From Bradyrhizobium iriomotense (GTDB taxonomy: Bacteria; Pseudomonadota; Alphaproteobacteria; Rhizobiales; Xanthobacteraceae), in NCBI RefSeq assembly GCF_030160715.1, contig NZ_BSOW01000002.1, positions 62,001-126,000 of the forward strand: 64,000 nucleotides of DNA, read 5' to 3'. Both the position numbers and the translations under genes were made by a program. Shown here piece after piece: positions 7,452 through 15,889 of this stretch; the stretch's first letter is position 1, and each line of letters starts with the position of its first letter. The notes under the pieces are model-generated. The model was not told the origin of the DNA. It searched no databases and worked only from the letters and a program-made list of their open reading frames with translations.

Positions 7452-8492
7452 ATGGAAGCCGTAGCGAAGACGCCGGAACGCGAGGCGTTTTACAGGAAGA
7501 TCGACGGCGAAAACCTCACCGCTCTCTGGACGGTCATGAGCGATCTGATCACGCCGGAGCCAAGGAGCGCCTGCCGGCCGCATTTGTGGAAGTTCGACGT
7601 CATCCGCAACTACATGACCGAGGCGGGCAAGCTGATCACTGCCAAGGAAGCCGAGCGGCGGGTGCTGATCCTGGAAAATCCGGGCCTGCGCGGACAGTCG
7701 AAGATCACGACCTCGCTCTATGCCGGCGTGCAGATGGTGGTGCCCGGCGACGTCGCGCCCGCGCATCGTCACAGCCAGTCGGCGCTCCGCTTCGTGCTCG
7801 AGGGCAAGGGCGCCCACACCGCCGTCGACGGCGAGCGCACGGCGATGGAGCCCGGCGACTTCATCATCACGCCGTCGATGACCTGGCATGACCATTCCAA
7901 CCAGACCGATGAGCCGATGTTCTGGCTCGACGGCCTCGACATCCCCCTGGTGCAGTTCTTCGACTGCTCGTTCGCGGAAGGCGCCAAGGAGGATCAGCAG
8001 AAGATCACCAAGCCCGCTGGGGACAGCTTTGCGCGCTACGGCCACAATCTGCTGCCGGTCGACGTGAAGCGGTCGTCGAAGACCTCGCCGATCTTCAGCT
8101 ATCCCTATGCCTATACCCGCGAGGCGCTGGAGAAGGCCAGGACGCGCGAGGAATGGGACGCCTGCCACGGCTTGAAGCTGAAATTCAGCAACCCCGAGAC
8201 CGGCGACTACGCGATGCCGACGATCGGCACATTTATCCAGCTCCTGCCGAGGGGCTTCAAGACCGCGCGCTATCGCTCTACCGACGCGACCGTGTTCTGC
8301 GCCATCGAGGGCAAGGGCCGCACCAGCATCGGCGACCAGACATTCGAATGGGGCCCGCGCGACCTGTTCGTGGCACCGAGCTGGCACTGGGTCACGCACG
8401 AGGCCGACACGGACGCCGTGCTGTTCAGCTTCTCCGACCGTCCGGTGCAGCAGAAGCTCGATTTGTTCCGCGAGGATCGCGGGAATGCGTGA
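7452..8492 (+). CDS. Gentisate 1,2-dioxygenase
   Basis: The 346-residue bicupin protein opens the ring of gentisate (2,5-dihydroxybenzoate) with oxygen to give maleylpyruvate, using Fe(II). The first cupin shows the metal-binding segment PAHRHSQSALRFVLEG near residues 102-117 and TWHDHSN near 145. The second cupin near residues 275-335 contains RTSIGDQTFEWGPRDLFV. Length and order fit the family. The gene has a GGGAGG site before its ATG and an operator-like palindrome. Ring-cleaving relatives that accept 1-hydroxy-2-naphthoate, salicylate or 5-nitrosalicylate exist, so the substrate is probable rather than certain. Confidence 0.88.
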   Translation: MEAVAKTPEREAFYRKIDGENLTALWTVMSDLITPEPRSACRPHLWKFDVIRNYMTEAGKLITAKEAERRVLILENPGLRGQSKITTSLYAGVQMVVPGDVAPAHRHSQSALRFVLEGKGAHTAVDGERTAMEPGDFIITPSMTWHDHSNQTDEPMFWLDGLDIPLVQFFDCSFAEGAKEDQQKITKPAGDSFARYGHNLLPVDVKRSSKTSPIFSYPYAYTREALEKARTREEWDACHGLKLKFSNPETGDYAMPTIGTFIQLLPRGFKTARYRSTDATVFCAIEGKGRTSIGDQTFEWGPRDLFVAPSWHWVTHEADTDAVLFSFSDRPVQQKLDLFREDRGNA

Positions 8493-8517
8493 GCAAAGCT
8501 GCGGCCGCACTTTCGGT

Positions 8518-8563
8518 GTCGTCCCGGCGTAGTGCGCAATTGCGCACGGGGGGCCGGGACGAC
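8518..8563. repeat. Nested dispersed palindrome
   Basis: The outer arms GTCGTCCCGGC and GCCGGGACGAC enclose a second self-complementary core, GTGCGCAATTGCGCAC. It lies between the converging dioxygenase and permease genes, where it could stop transcription from both sides. Confidence 0.65.
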
Positions 8564-8570
8564 ATGGCGG

Positions 8571-9392
8571 CTAGCGCCAGTGCAACAGCCGCGTCTCCAG
8601 CCAGTTGATCACTCGGCCGACCGCAAGCCCGAACACCGACAGGATCACGACGCCCGCGAGCAGCTGATCCGTCTGCATGAGATTGCCGGCCTGGAGCACG
8701 AAGGCGCCGATGCCGAACTGGGCGCCGATCATCTCGGCGCTGACGACGAGCAGGAGCGCGACCGAGGCGGTGATGCGGAAGCCGGCGAGGATCGAGGGCA
8801 GCGCGCCGGGCCAGATCACCTTGCGCACGATGGTGGCGAACGGCACGTTGAAGCTCTGTGCCATGCGGATGAGGTTGCGCGGCACGGCATCGACGCCGCT
8901 ATAGACCGAGATCGCGGTCGAGAAGAACACGCCCAAAGCAATCGTTGCGATCTTCGGCTCTTCGCCGATGCCAAGCCAGAGGATGAGCAACGGCAGCAGC
9001 GCGATCTTCGGGATCGGGAACAGCGCGGAGATGAAGGTGATGCCGACGCTGCGCGCGAGCCGCGACAGGCCGATGGCAAAGCCGACGGCGACGCCGGCCG
9101 CGGTGCCGAGCAGCCAGCCGACGCCGATGCGCAAGAGCGAGGCGGAGATGTGCTGCCAGAGCGCGCCAGACGCGGCGAGCTCGTAGATCGCACGCGCGAT
9201 CGCCGATGGCGGCGGCAGGAACAACGGATTGACGAGGCGCGCGCTGCCGGCGATCTGCCACAGTGCGATCACCAGCGCGAGCGCGACCCAGCCGCCAAAA
9301 CGGCTAGACGCCGGCACGAAGCCCGCGCCGCGGAAACGGACCGGCCGCGTCGCCGTATCCTTCGTCGTCTCCGACACCGCGCGATCAAGCAT
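8571..9392 (-). CDS. ABC transporter permease (SsuC/TauC/NrtB type)
   Basis: This 273-residue membrane protein of the BPD_transp_1 family has about six hydrophobic helices. It carries the EAA-type loop around RNLIRMAQSFNVPFATIVRKV followed by IWPGALPSILAGFR. It forms the membrane pore of the importer encoded by the following upstream genes of the same unit. The ATG at 9392 overlaps the ATPase stop by eight bases (ATGCTTGA), which favours it over the start at 9413. This subfamily transports sulfonates, nitrate, pyrimidine precursors or aromatic acids. Location beside the gentisate genes suggests an aromatic acid, but only by proximity. Confidence 0.87.
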   Translation of the reverse strand: MLDRAVSETTKDTATRPVRFRGAGFVPASSRFGGWVALALVIALWQIAGSARLVNPLFLPPPSAIARAIYELAASGALWQHISASLLRIGVGWLLGTAAGVAVGFAIGLSRLARSVGITFISALFPIPKIALLPLLILWLGIGEEPKIATIALGVFFSTAISVYSGVDAVPRNLIRMAQSFNVPFATIVRKVIWPGALPSILAGFRITASVALLLVVSAEMIGAQFGIGAFVLQAGNLMQTDQLLAGVVILSVFGLAVGRVINWLETRLLHWR

Positions 9393-10158
9393 GCTGAACC
9401 TCGCGCTCGGCATCGATCGCCTCGTTGCGGATCAGCGACCAGATCTGGTTTTGCAACGCGAGCAATTCTTCACGCGCGGCAGCCTCGCCCCGTTCGGCGC
9501 GCGTCATCGGCACCGTCACGACCTCGCGGATGCGACCGGGCCGCCGCGACAGCACGACGATGCGGTCGGCAAGCCGCGCCGCCTCTTCGAGATTGTGGGT
9601 GACATAGACCGCGCCCATGCCGCCGTCGGCGAGCAGGCCGACGAAATCCTCCATCAGGAGCTCGCGGGTTTGCGAATCCAGCGCTGAGAGCGGCTCGTCC
9701 ATCAAGAGGATCGCGGGCCTCACCGCAAGTGCGCGCGAAATGCCGACGCGCTGGCGCATGCCGCCGGAGAGCTGCTTTGGATAGGTCGAGCGAAAATCAG
9801 TGAGGCCGGTGCGGCGCAGGGCATCATCGACCTGCGCGCGGCGCTGCGCGGACGAGAGCTGCGTGTGCAGCAGCGCGAATTCGACGTTCTCCTCGACAGT
9901 CGCCCAGGGCAACAGCGCAAAGTCCTGGAACACGAAGGTCAGGGGATTGAGACTGTCCGAAGGCGGCGCGCCACGCAGCTCGGCCGCGCCCGATGACGGC
10001 AGCAGCAGGCCGCCGAGGATCGACAAGAGCGTGCTCTTGCCGCAGCCCGACGGCCCGACGATCGCCACCACCTCGCCCGCGCTGACGGTGAAGGAGACGT
10101 CGTCGAGCACAGCGAGCTCGCCGAAGCGGTGGGTGATGTGGTTGGCGATCAGGTCCAT
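9385..10158 (-). CDS. ABC transporter ATP-binding protein (SsuB/TauB/NrtD type)
   Basis: The 257-residue ATPase has Walker A GPSGCGKSTLL near residue 39, the Q-loop in FVFQDFALLPWATVEENV, the ABC signature LSGGMRQRVGISRAL, Walker B AILLMDEPLSALD and the switch histidine in VYVTHNLEEA. These are complete, so it should be active. The ATG at 10158 begins at MDLIANHI; the open frame continues to 10296, but that part is repeat DNA at 10183-10287. It partners the permease, whose start it overlaps. Confidence 0.9.
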   Translation of the reverse strand: MDLIANHITHRFGELAVLDDVSFTVSAGEVVAIVGPSGCGKSTLLSILGGLLLPSSGAAELRGAPPSDSLNPLTFVFQDFALLPWATVEENVEFALLHTQLSSAQRRAQVDDALRRTGLTDFRSTYPKQLSGGMRQRVGISRALAVRPAILLMDEPLSALDSQTRELLMEDFVGLLADGGMGAVYVTHNLEEAARLADRIVVLSRRPGRIREVVTVPMTRAERGEAAAREELLALQNQIWSLIRNEAIDAEREVQHA

Positions 10159-10182
10159 GTGGTGTCGTCCGTCCTCAACTCC

Positions 10183-10287
10183 GTCGTTCCGGGATGGTCC
10201 GAAGGACCAGACCTCAGATGCGCAATTGCGCATCGGGGAACCTCGAGATTCCGGGTCCGATGCTTCGCATCGCCCCGGAATGACGAC
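10183..10287. repeat. Compound dispersed palindrome inside the ABC operon
   Basis: The 105-base element starts with GTCGTTCCGGGA and ends with CCCCGGAATGACGAC. It holds inner hairpins such as GGTCCGAAGGACC, ATGCGCAATTGCGCAT and GATGCTTCGCATC. It fills the gap between the binding-protein and ATPase genes, and may lower expression of the ATPase and permease relative to the binding protein, as such elements do in other operons. Confidence 0.68.
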
Positions 10288-10292
10288 AAAAA

Positions 10293-11297
10293 TCAATCCG
10301 CCTTCACGTAGTCCTTCGCAATGATCGCGTCGGCGTCAAAGCCCTTGTCGGCAAAACCCTGCTCTTGCAGCCATTTGATCTGGTTGTCGACGTTCTTCAC
10401 GTCCAGCTTGCCGTCGGGATCGATATAGGCGCAATTGCCGACCACCTGCTCGACCGGCAGGTTGGTGTACTTGGCGATGATCTCGAGCAGCGGCCTGGTC
10501 TTGTCGTTGATCGGCACGGTGCCGTCCTTCATCGCAGCGAGGATGACGTCGTGATATTCGCGATCGGCTTTTGCCAGCGCGCCGAGCAGCTTCGTCACGA
10601 GCGCCTTGTTGGCGAGCGTCTTGGGTGAAGCGAACACCGCGCCGAGCTGCCAGGGCGTCTCGTCGCCGACCCAGCCCAAAAATTTCGCGCCACCTTCATC
10701 CACCAGCTTTCGCGCGGTCGAGATCGGAAGCAGCGCGGCGTCGACGGTCTCGCCCTTCAGCGCAGCCGATGCATTCGACAGCGATTGCAGCGGCACGATC
10801 TTCACGTCCGACAGCTTGAAGCCGTATTTGTCGGCGAGCAGGCCGAGCGAATAGTGAAAGGATGATCCGACCTGCGTCATCGCCACACGCTTGCCGGCGA
10901 GATCCTTCGGCGTCTTCAATCCGGCCGCATAGGCATTGTTGCTGGCGAAATAGCCGATCAGGGGATAGCCGGCCTTCTCGCGGCTCATGCCGCCGATCAC
11001 CTTCAGCGTGCCCTTGCCGGCGAGATTGTAGAGACCGGCGGTGAAGGCTGTGATGCCGAAATCGACGTCGCCCGAGGTGGTGGCGACCGCGATCGGCTGC
11101 GCCGCATCGAAGAACTTCAGCTCGATCTCGAGGCCGGCGTCGCGGAAATAGCCCTTGTCCTGCGCGATGAAGACCGGCGCGGATGACGAGAGCCTGAGCA
11201 CGCCAATCTTGGCCTTCAGTGGCTCCTCGGCCTGCGCCGTTCCCATCGTCGTCAGCGCCAACAGACCCGCACCTGCGAACCGCGCAACCCAACCCAT
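10293..11297 (-). CDS. ABC transporter substrate-binding protein (NMT1/TauA/NrtA-like)
   Basis: This 334-residue exported protein has a signal peptide ending near GTAQAEE and the NMT1-like fold: KAKIGVLRLSSSAPVFIAQDKGYF, then GLEIELKFFDAAQP and the DVDFGITAFTAGLYNLAGKG segment. Such proteins bind sulfonates, nitrate, thiamine precursors or aromatic acids in the periplasm and hand them to an SsuC-type permease. It is the second gene of the four-gene unit 12695 to 8571, 33 bases after the FAD oxidoreductase. The ligand is unknown. Confidence 0.87.
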   Translation of the reverse strand: MGWVARFAGAGLLALTTMGTAQAEEPLKAKIGVLRLSSSAPVFIAQDKGYFRDAGLEIELKFFDAAQPIAVATTSGDVDFGITAFTAGLYNLAGKGTLKVIGGMSREKAGYPLIGYFASNNAYAAGLKTPKDLAGKRVAMTQVGSSFHYSLGLLADKYGFKLSDVKIVPLQSLSNASAALKGETVDAALLPISTARKLVDEGGAKFLGWVGDETPWQLGAVFASPKTLANKALVTKLLGALAKADREYHDVILAAMKDGTVPINDKTRPLLEIIAKYTNLPVEQVVGNCAYIDPDGKLDVKNVDNQIKWLQEQGFADKGFDADAIIAKDYVKAD

Positions 11298-11330
11298 CCG
11301 GCTTCCTCCGTCGTTTCTTTACAAGGCCCT

Positions 11331-12695
11331 TTACATCCCCTCGGGCACGGTCTGGTCCCGCCCGATGAAGGCGCCCTGTTGTTTCAACGTTTCCTGCAAT
11401 TTTTCAACCGGGATGTCACGCGGGATCTGGTTGCCCGACAGCGCCAGCACTGCTGCGGAACCGGCGGCCTCCCCCATCACGAAGCAGGCCCCGGAGACGC
11501 GTGCCGCCGATTGGCCCTCATGGGTCATGGAGGCGCAGCGGCCGGCGACCAGCAGATTGTCTACGCCCTCTGGCACCAGCATGCGATACGGCAATTCGTT
11601 GTAGCCGCGCGATTCCGGGATCGGCGGGAAGGTGAAGACGACGTCGCCCGGCACATGGGCCTCGATCGGCCAGCCATTGACGCCGATGGAGTCCTCGAAT
11701 GAGGCGCAAGAGAGTACATCCTCGCCGCTGAGCTGATAGCCGCCTATGATACGGCGGGTCTCGCGGATGCCGAGCTGCGGCGGCAGGTCGACGATGTAGG
11801 ATCTTTCAAAACCCGGTACGGTGCGGAGGAATTCGAAGGCGGCGAGCGCCTGGCGACGGCCGTCGATCTCGCCGCGGGTGAGATCATCAGGCTCGATGCC
11901 GTTGACGGCGTGGCCGTCCTCGCGCGCTACCTGCGTGAAGTTCACCCGCCATTCGATGCCGTGGCGCTGCGGCCGCACGATCGCGCTTTTTCGAGGGAAG
12001 CTGTGCGTGCCGGCAGCGAGCGCCTTTTCCATCAATTGCGGAATGGTGCGCCAGGCTTCGCCCGCCTTCTCGGGATCGATGCCGTTGAGACGGAACATCA
12101 TCGACGGATACAGCGGATGGCCGTGCTCATCGCCGATCTCGAAAGGCGCACCGGCCCTGACCGCGAGATCGCCGTCGCCGGAGCAATCGATGAAGATCTC
12201 GCTGCGCACCGCCTGCCGTCCGGCCTTGGTCTCGACCATCAGCGCGTCGATGCGGCGCGCGTCGCCCATTACGACCCCGGCGCCGAGCGCGTGAAAGAGA
12301 ATGTCGACCTTGTGGCTCGCGAGGAGATCGTCGGCCGCGATCTTGTAGGCCGCGGTGTCATAGGCCTGCGCAAAAACCTTGCCGAGGATCAGATGCGGCT
12401 TGTTGAGGCCGTCGAGCCGGTCGATCCGCGCGAGCAGTTCCGAGGCCATGCCCTGCACCAGCCGATGGTGCTTGCCATGGACATTGCCGTGCAGGCCGCA
12501 AAAATTGGTGACGCCGGCAGCAGTGCCCATGCCACCCAGGAAACCGTAGCGCTCGATCAGGAGCGTTCGCCGCCCTGCCCGCGCGGCCGAGGCCGCCGCG
12601 ACGATGCCGGCCGGGCCGCCGCCGAGCACGACCACTTCATATTCGCCGTAGAGCGGCACCTGGCGCGCAGGTTCTTCGATCATCGTGGCCCGCAT
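11331..12695 (-). CDS. FAD-dependent oxidoreductase (FAD_oxidored / fumarate reductase-like)
   Basis: The 454-residue protein has a strong Rossmann FAD motif, VVVLGGGPAGIVAAASAARA (about residues 20-39), followed by LLIERYGFLGGMGTAAG. It contains FIDCSGDGDLAVRAGAPFEIG in the middle and a second FAD contact at DNLLVAGRCASMTHEGQSA. This matches the FAD-dependent oxidoreductases that oxidise or reduce small organic acids. It heads the operon with the ABC importer, so it probably acts on the imported compound. No close substrate assignment is possible. No signal peptide is seen. Confidence 0.82.
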   Translation of the reverse strand: MRATMIEEPARQVPLYGEYEVVVLGGGPAGIVAAASAARAGRRTLLIERYGFLGGMGTAAGVTNFCGLHGNVHGKHHRLVQGMASELLARIDRLDGLNKPHLILGKVFAQAYDTAAYKIAADDLLASHKVDILFHALGAGVVMGDARRIDALMVETKAGRQAVRSEIFIDCSGDGDLAVRAGAPFEIGDEHGHPLYPSMMFRLNGIDPEKAGEAWRTIPQLMEKALAAGTHSFPRKSAIVRPQRHGIEWRVNFTQVAREDGHAVNGIEPDDLTRGEIDGRRQALAAFEFLRTVPGFERSYIVDLPPQLGIRETRRIIGGYQLSGEDVLSCASFEDSIGVNGWPIEAHVPGDVVFTFPPIPESRGYNELPYRMLVPEGVDNLLVAGRCASMTHEGQSAARVSGACFVMGEAAGSAAVLALSGNQIPRDIPVEKLQETLKQQGAFIGRDQTVPEGM

Positions 12696-12734
12696 AGCGC
12701 ATCCATCACCAAGTTCATCATCTTGGCCGCGACT

Positions 12735-12765
12735 ATGAATTAACGCACGCTGCCGTACAATTCAT
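12735..12765. promoter_or_regulatory. Inverted repeat in the divergent promoter region
   Basis: The arms ATGAATT and AATTCAT are separated by 17 bases in the gap between the FAD oxidoreductase operon and the small gene at 12807. The spacing of the two half-sites would suit a dimeric regulator. No regulator gene is adjacent, so this is tentative. Confidence 0.3.
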
Positions 12766-12806
12766 CAAAATGGCGATCAGCTTTCTCGAATCGAGATTGG
12801 TGTTGC

Positions 12807-13109
12807 ATGGATGTCTCGAACCTGAGAGAACCGAGGCCCTCGGAACCTACGCTCTTGAAGAATCTGCTGTCCATCTTGATCGTCTGCCTGGTTTCCACCG
12901 CGCCCGCCGCGGCAGTGGAGCAGAACTGCCGCTTCATCCAGGCCAAGGCCGACCGCGAGGCCTGCTACAAGCGACAGGAGGAGGAGCTTGCGGCAAAGCG
13001 CAAGCCCGAGCCGCCACGCGAGAGCACCACACTGGAATCGCTCAAGCAGATGCGGCAGGACGACGATGCGGTCTACCGCAGCATGAGCGGCATCTGCCGC
13101 GGCTGCTAA
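12807..13109 (+). CDS. Small exported protein, unknown function
   Basis: A 100-residue protein has a hydrophobic segment (LLSILIVCLVSTAPAAAV, about residues 18-35) after a polar start; the true start may be later. The mature part is charged and contains four cysteines, in NCRFIQAKADREACYKRQ and the C-terminal SGICRGC. The lysine/glutamate pattern suggests helix. The family appears limited to Bradyrhizobium relatives as far as I can recall. Function unknown. Confidence 0.65.
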   Translation: MDVSNLREPRPSEPTLLKNLLSILIVCLVSTAPAAAVEQNCRFIQAKADREACYKRQEEELAAKRKPEPPRESTTLESLKQMRQDDDAVYRSMSGICRGC

Positions 13110-13124
13110 GCTGCGACTGCGCGC

Positions 13125-13928
13125 TTAAGCCTCGCCGCTTCCCCACTTCGCCACGCGCTTCTCGGCAAAGGACGCCAGCCCTTCGGCCGCTTCCGCGCTC
13201 TGGCGCTTCAGCGAATGCAGATGGACGAGGCGCGCATAGGCGGCGTCATCGACGCTCATGCCGCCGAACGAGCTTTCCAGCGCGAGCCGCTTGGTCTCGG
13301 CCATCGCCTCCGGCCCGTTGGCGAGCAACTGCTCGACGACCCTCGCGCCGGCGGCCTCAAGCTCGGCGAGCGGCACGACATCATGAACGAGGCCGATGCG
13401 GCGCGCCTCTTCGGCGCCAAAACGCTCGCCGGTCAGCGCGTAGCGGCGGACCTGACGGACGCCGATGGCATCGCAGAGCTGCGGGATGATGATTGCGGCC
13501 GTGAGGCCCCAGCGCACCTCGGTGATCGAGAACAGCGCGTTGTCGGCCGCGATCACGACGTCGCAGGCCGCGATCACGCCGGTGCCGCCGCCGAAGCAGC
13601 CGCCCTGCACGAGGGCCACCGTCGGGATCGGTAGCGTATTCAGCCGCTGCACGGCCTCGAAGGTCGCGCGCGAGGCCGCCTCGTTTTCTCCGGGCGACTG
13701 CGGACGTATGCTGTTGATCCATTTGAGGTCGGCGCCGGCCTGAAAATGCTTGCCGTTGCCCCTGAGCACCACGACACGCAAATTGGGTTTTTTGCCCAAC
13801 TCATCCAGCGCCGCGAGCACGCCTGATATCAGCGCACCGTCATAGGCATTGTTGACCTCGGGTCGATTGAGCGTGACGGTCGCGACCCCGCGCTCGTCAA
13901 GGGTCCACAGGACAGGGCTGGCCGGCAT
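13125..13928 (-). CDS. Enoyl-CoA hydratase/isomerase family protein (crotonase)
   Basis: The 267-residue crotonase-fold protein has the two oxyanion-hole segments, FQAGADLKWI near residue 66 and VQGGCFGGGTGVIAACDVV near residue 104. The first catalytic glutamate lies in FSITEVRWGLT. It probably hydrates an enoyl-CoA; the closest functional types are methylglutaconyl-CoA hydratase-like enzymes. The start at 13928 has AGAGG at a good distance; the longer start at 13946 has only a weak site. It stands alone, converging on the small gene at 12807. Confidence 0.85.
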   Translation of the reverse strand: MPASPVLWTLDERGVATVTLNRPEVNNAYDGALISGVLAALDELGKKPNLRVVVLRGNGKHFQAGADLKWINSIRPQSPGENEAASRATFEAVQRLNTLPIPTVALVQGGCFGGGTGVIAACDVVIAADNALFSITEVRWGLTAAIIIPQLCDAIGVRQVRRYALTGERFGAEEARRIGLVHDVVPLAELEAAGARVVEQLLANGPEAMAETKRLALESSFGGMSVDDAAYARLVHLHSLKRQSAEAAEGLASFAEKRVAKWGSGEA

Positions 13929-14099
13929 GGGCGATCCTCTCGGCATTATTCTCTGTCAGGCCACGCACTATGACCGCGGCCGCGCCCGTTGATCCATCAC
14001 TTTCCGCGGGGAGACGGTCGCGCCCATCGCATGGCGGCTTGTGCCATGCTGCTCACCGGCGCGAACCAAAAGATCAATCCTGGACGGGGCAATCACATC

Positions 14100-15074
14100 A
14101 TGCGCATTTGCATTTTCGGCGCGGGCGCCGTCGGCAGCCATCTCGCGGTGCGGCTCGCACGCGCCGGCCATGAGGTCTCCTGCGTGATGCGCGGGCCGCA
14201 TCTGGAGGCCGTGCGCGCCAATGGCCTCAAGCTGCGCGTCGGCGAGGCGGAAGTTTGTGCCAAAGTCCGCGCCTCCGGCGACCCGGCCCAGCTCGGGCCG
14301 CAGGACGTCGTGATCTCTACGCTGAAGGCAACCGGCCTGCCGGGCCTCGTCTCCGGCATCGCGCCGTTGCTCGGCGAGAACACCGCAATCGTGTTCGCCC
14401 AAAACGGTATTCCCTGGTGGTACAATATTGGTCTGCCGCCGCGGCACCCTGCCCCGCCCGACCTCGCCTTCCTCGATCCCGGCGCGCGCCTGCGCAAGGC
14501 GATTGCCAAGGAGCGCATCGTCGGCGGCGTCGTGTTCTCCTCCAACGAGGTGGTCGAGCCCGGCGTGGTGGAAAATCTCTCGCCGGACCGTAACCGGCTG
14601 CTGGTTGGCGAATGCGACGACCGCACCAGCGAGCGCATCAGCCAGCTCCGCGCGGCCCTGAACGAAGCCAAGCTAGATTCGCCGCCCATCTCCGACATCC
14701 GCGAGGCGATCTGGTCAAAGCTCCTGACCAACATGTCCCTGTCGGTGCTGTGCCTGCTCACGGGCCTGACCGCACGCGGGGTGCGCAACGACCCCGCCTT
14801 CACGGACGTCATTCCCCGCCTGCTCAATGAAGCCAACGAGATCGCGCTACATTACATCCCCGAGGTCAAGCGCGTGACGCGGAGCGGCCCGGCGCCCAAC
14901 CACAAGCCGTCGCTGCTTCAGGACTACGAGCTCGGACGCGCCATGGAGATCGACGTGCTGGTGAAGGCGCCGTCCGCCTTTGCCCATGCCGCGGGTCTCT
15001 CGACACCGTCGCTCGACCTGATCGCCGCGCTCGCGATCCAGAAGGCGCGCGACAAGGGACTCTACTCGGGATAA
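14100..15074 (+). CDS. Ketopantoate reductase-like protein (ApbA/PanE family)
   Basis: The 324-residue protein starts with the NADP-binding motif MRICIFGAGAVGSHLAVRLA and has the family segment IVFAQNGIPWW, the VGGVVFSSNEVVEPGVV stretch and the C-terminal domain with SDIREAIWSKLLTNMSLSVL, which holds the catalytic lysine region. It reduces 2-dehydropantoate or a related 2-oxo acid. A second member lies at 28468, so at least one of the two probably has another substrate. The upstream extension of the open frame to 13989 is not supported. Confidence 0.85.
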   Translation: MRICIFGAGAVGSHLAVRLARAGHEVSCVMRGPHLEAVRANGLKLRVGEAEVCAKVRASGDPAQLGPQDVVISTLKATGLPGLVSGIAPLLGENTAIVFAQNGIPWWYNIGLPPRHPAPPDLAFLDPGARLRKAIAKERIVGGVVFSSNEVVEPGVVENLSPDRNRLLVGECDDRTSERISQLRAALNEAKLDSPPISDIREAIWSKLLTNMSLSVLCLLTGLTARGVRNDPAFTDVIPRLLNEANEIALHYIPEVKRVTRSGPAPNHKPSLLQDYELGRAMEIDVLVKAPSAFAHAAGLSTPSLDLIAALAIQKARDKGLYSG

Positions 15075-15086
15075 TGGCGCGAGCGC

Positions 15087-15770
15087 TCAGGCGCGTTCGT
15101 TGATCCACGCCGCGAGCGTATCGAGCACCTCTTGCATCGCCTCGTCATTGCTGCGGCCGGATTTGCGCAGGACCAGGAAGGAGTGATCGCCGCCAGCGAC
15201 CTCATGCAGCTTGGCCTTGGAGCCGAGTTCCTCGATCACGGGCTTGAGGTAGTGGAGATCGGCGAGCCTGTCCCGCGTTCCCTGAAGGAACAGCATCGGG
15301 ATCTCGATCCCGGATAGATGCGCCGCGCGCTCGACCGACGGCTTGTTGTCGGCATGCAAGGGAAAGCCGAGGAAAGCGAGCCCGCGCACGCCGGGCAGCG
15401 GCGCCTTGGACTGCGCCTGCGAGGTCATGCGCCCGCCGAACGATTTTCCGCCGGCAAAGAGGGGAAGAACGGGGCAGAGCCGCGCCGCCTCCTCGACCGC
15501 CGCCCGTACCGTGGCCTGCGCAATTGCCGGAGGGTCGGGCCGCCCCTGCTTCTTCTCCATATAGGGAAAGTTATAGCGCAGGGTCGCAATGCTCCGATCG
15601 GCAAGGCCCGCCGCAACGTGCTCCATGAACGAGTGCCGCATGTCGGCACCCGCGCCATGGGCGAGGACGTAGCAGGCGCGCGGCTTGTCCGGCATCGTCA
15701 GCAGCGCGGAGACGACGCCCACCCGCGCGATGTCGATCTTGAGCTCGGTCGTTCCAGCGGTCAAAGTCAC
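15087..15770 (-). CDS. Alpha/beta hydrolase (dienelactone hydrolase / KANL3-Tex30-like)
   Basis: The protein of about 227 residues has LAHGAGADMRHSFM near its start, the nucleophile elbow GGKSFGGRM (serine between G-K and F-G-G), a GTRDRLADL acid segment and a C-terminal GGDHSFLV histidine. The catalytic triad is therefore complete. It is a cytoplasmic hydrolase of unknown substrate. I use the GTG at 15770; the open frame runs to 15875, but that stretch overlaps the promoter of the divergent acyl-CoA dehydrogenase and does not resemble the family. Confidence 0.75.
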   Translation of the reverse strand: MTLTAGTTELKIDIARVGVVSALLTMPDKPRACYVLAHGAGADMRHSFMEHVAAGLADRSIATLRYNFPYMEKKQGRPDPPAIAQATVRAAVEEAARLCPVLPLFAGGKSFGGRMTSQAQSKAPLPGVRGLAFLGFPLHADNKPSVERAAHLSGIEIPMLFLQGTRDRLADLHYLKPVIEELGSKAKLHEVAGGDHSFLVLRKSGRSNDEAMQEVLDTLAAWINERA

Positions 15771-15889
15771 GCACCCCGAAAGGCTCGAATCCGGTTGCCT
15801 TGGTAGCGTCACCGGCGCAGCCTGAAAACACAATAATTGCCGGCCCCCTCCGGCGTACCAAGACAGTCGCATCACCTACCGGAGTTTTC

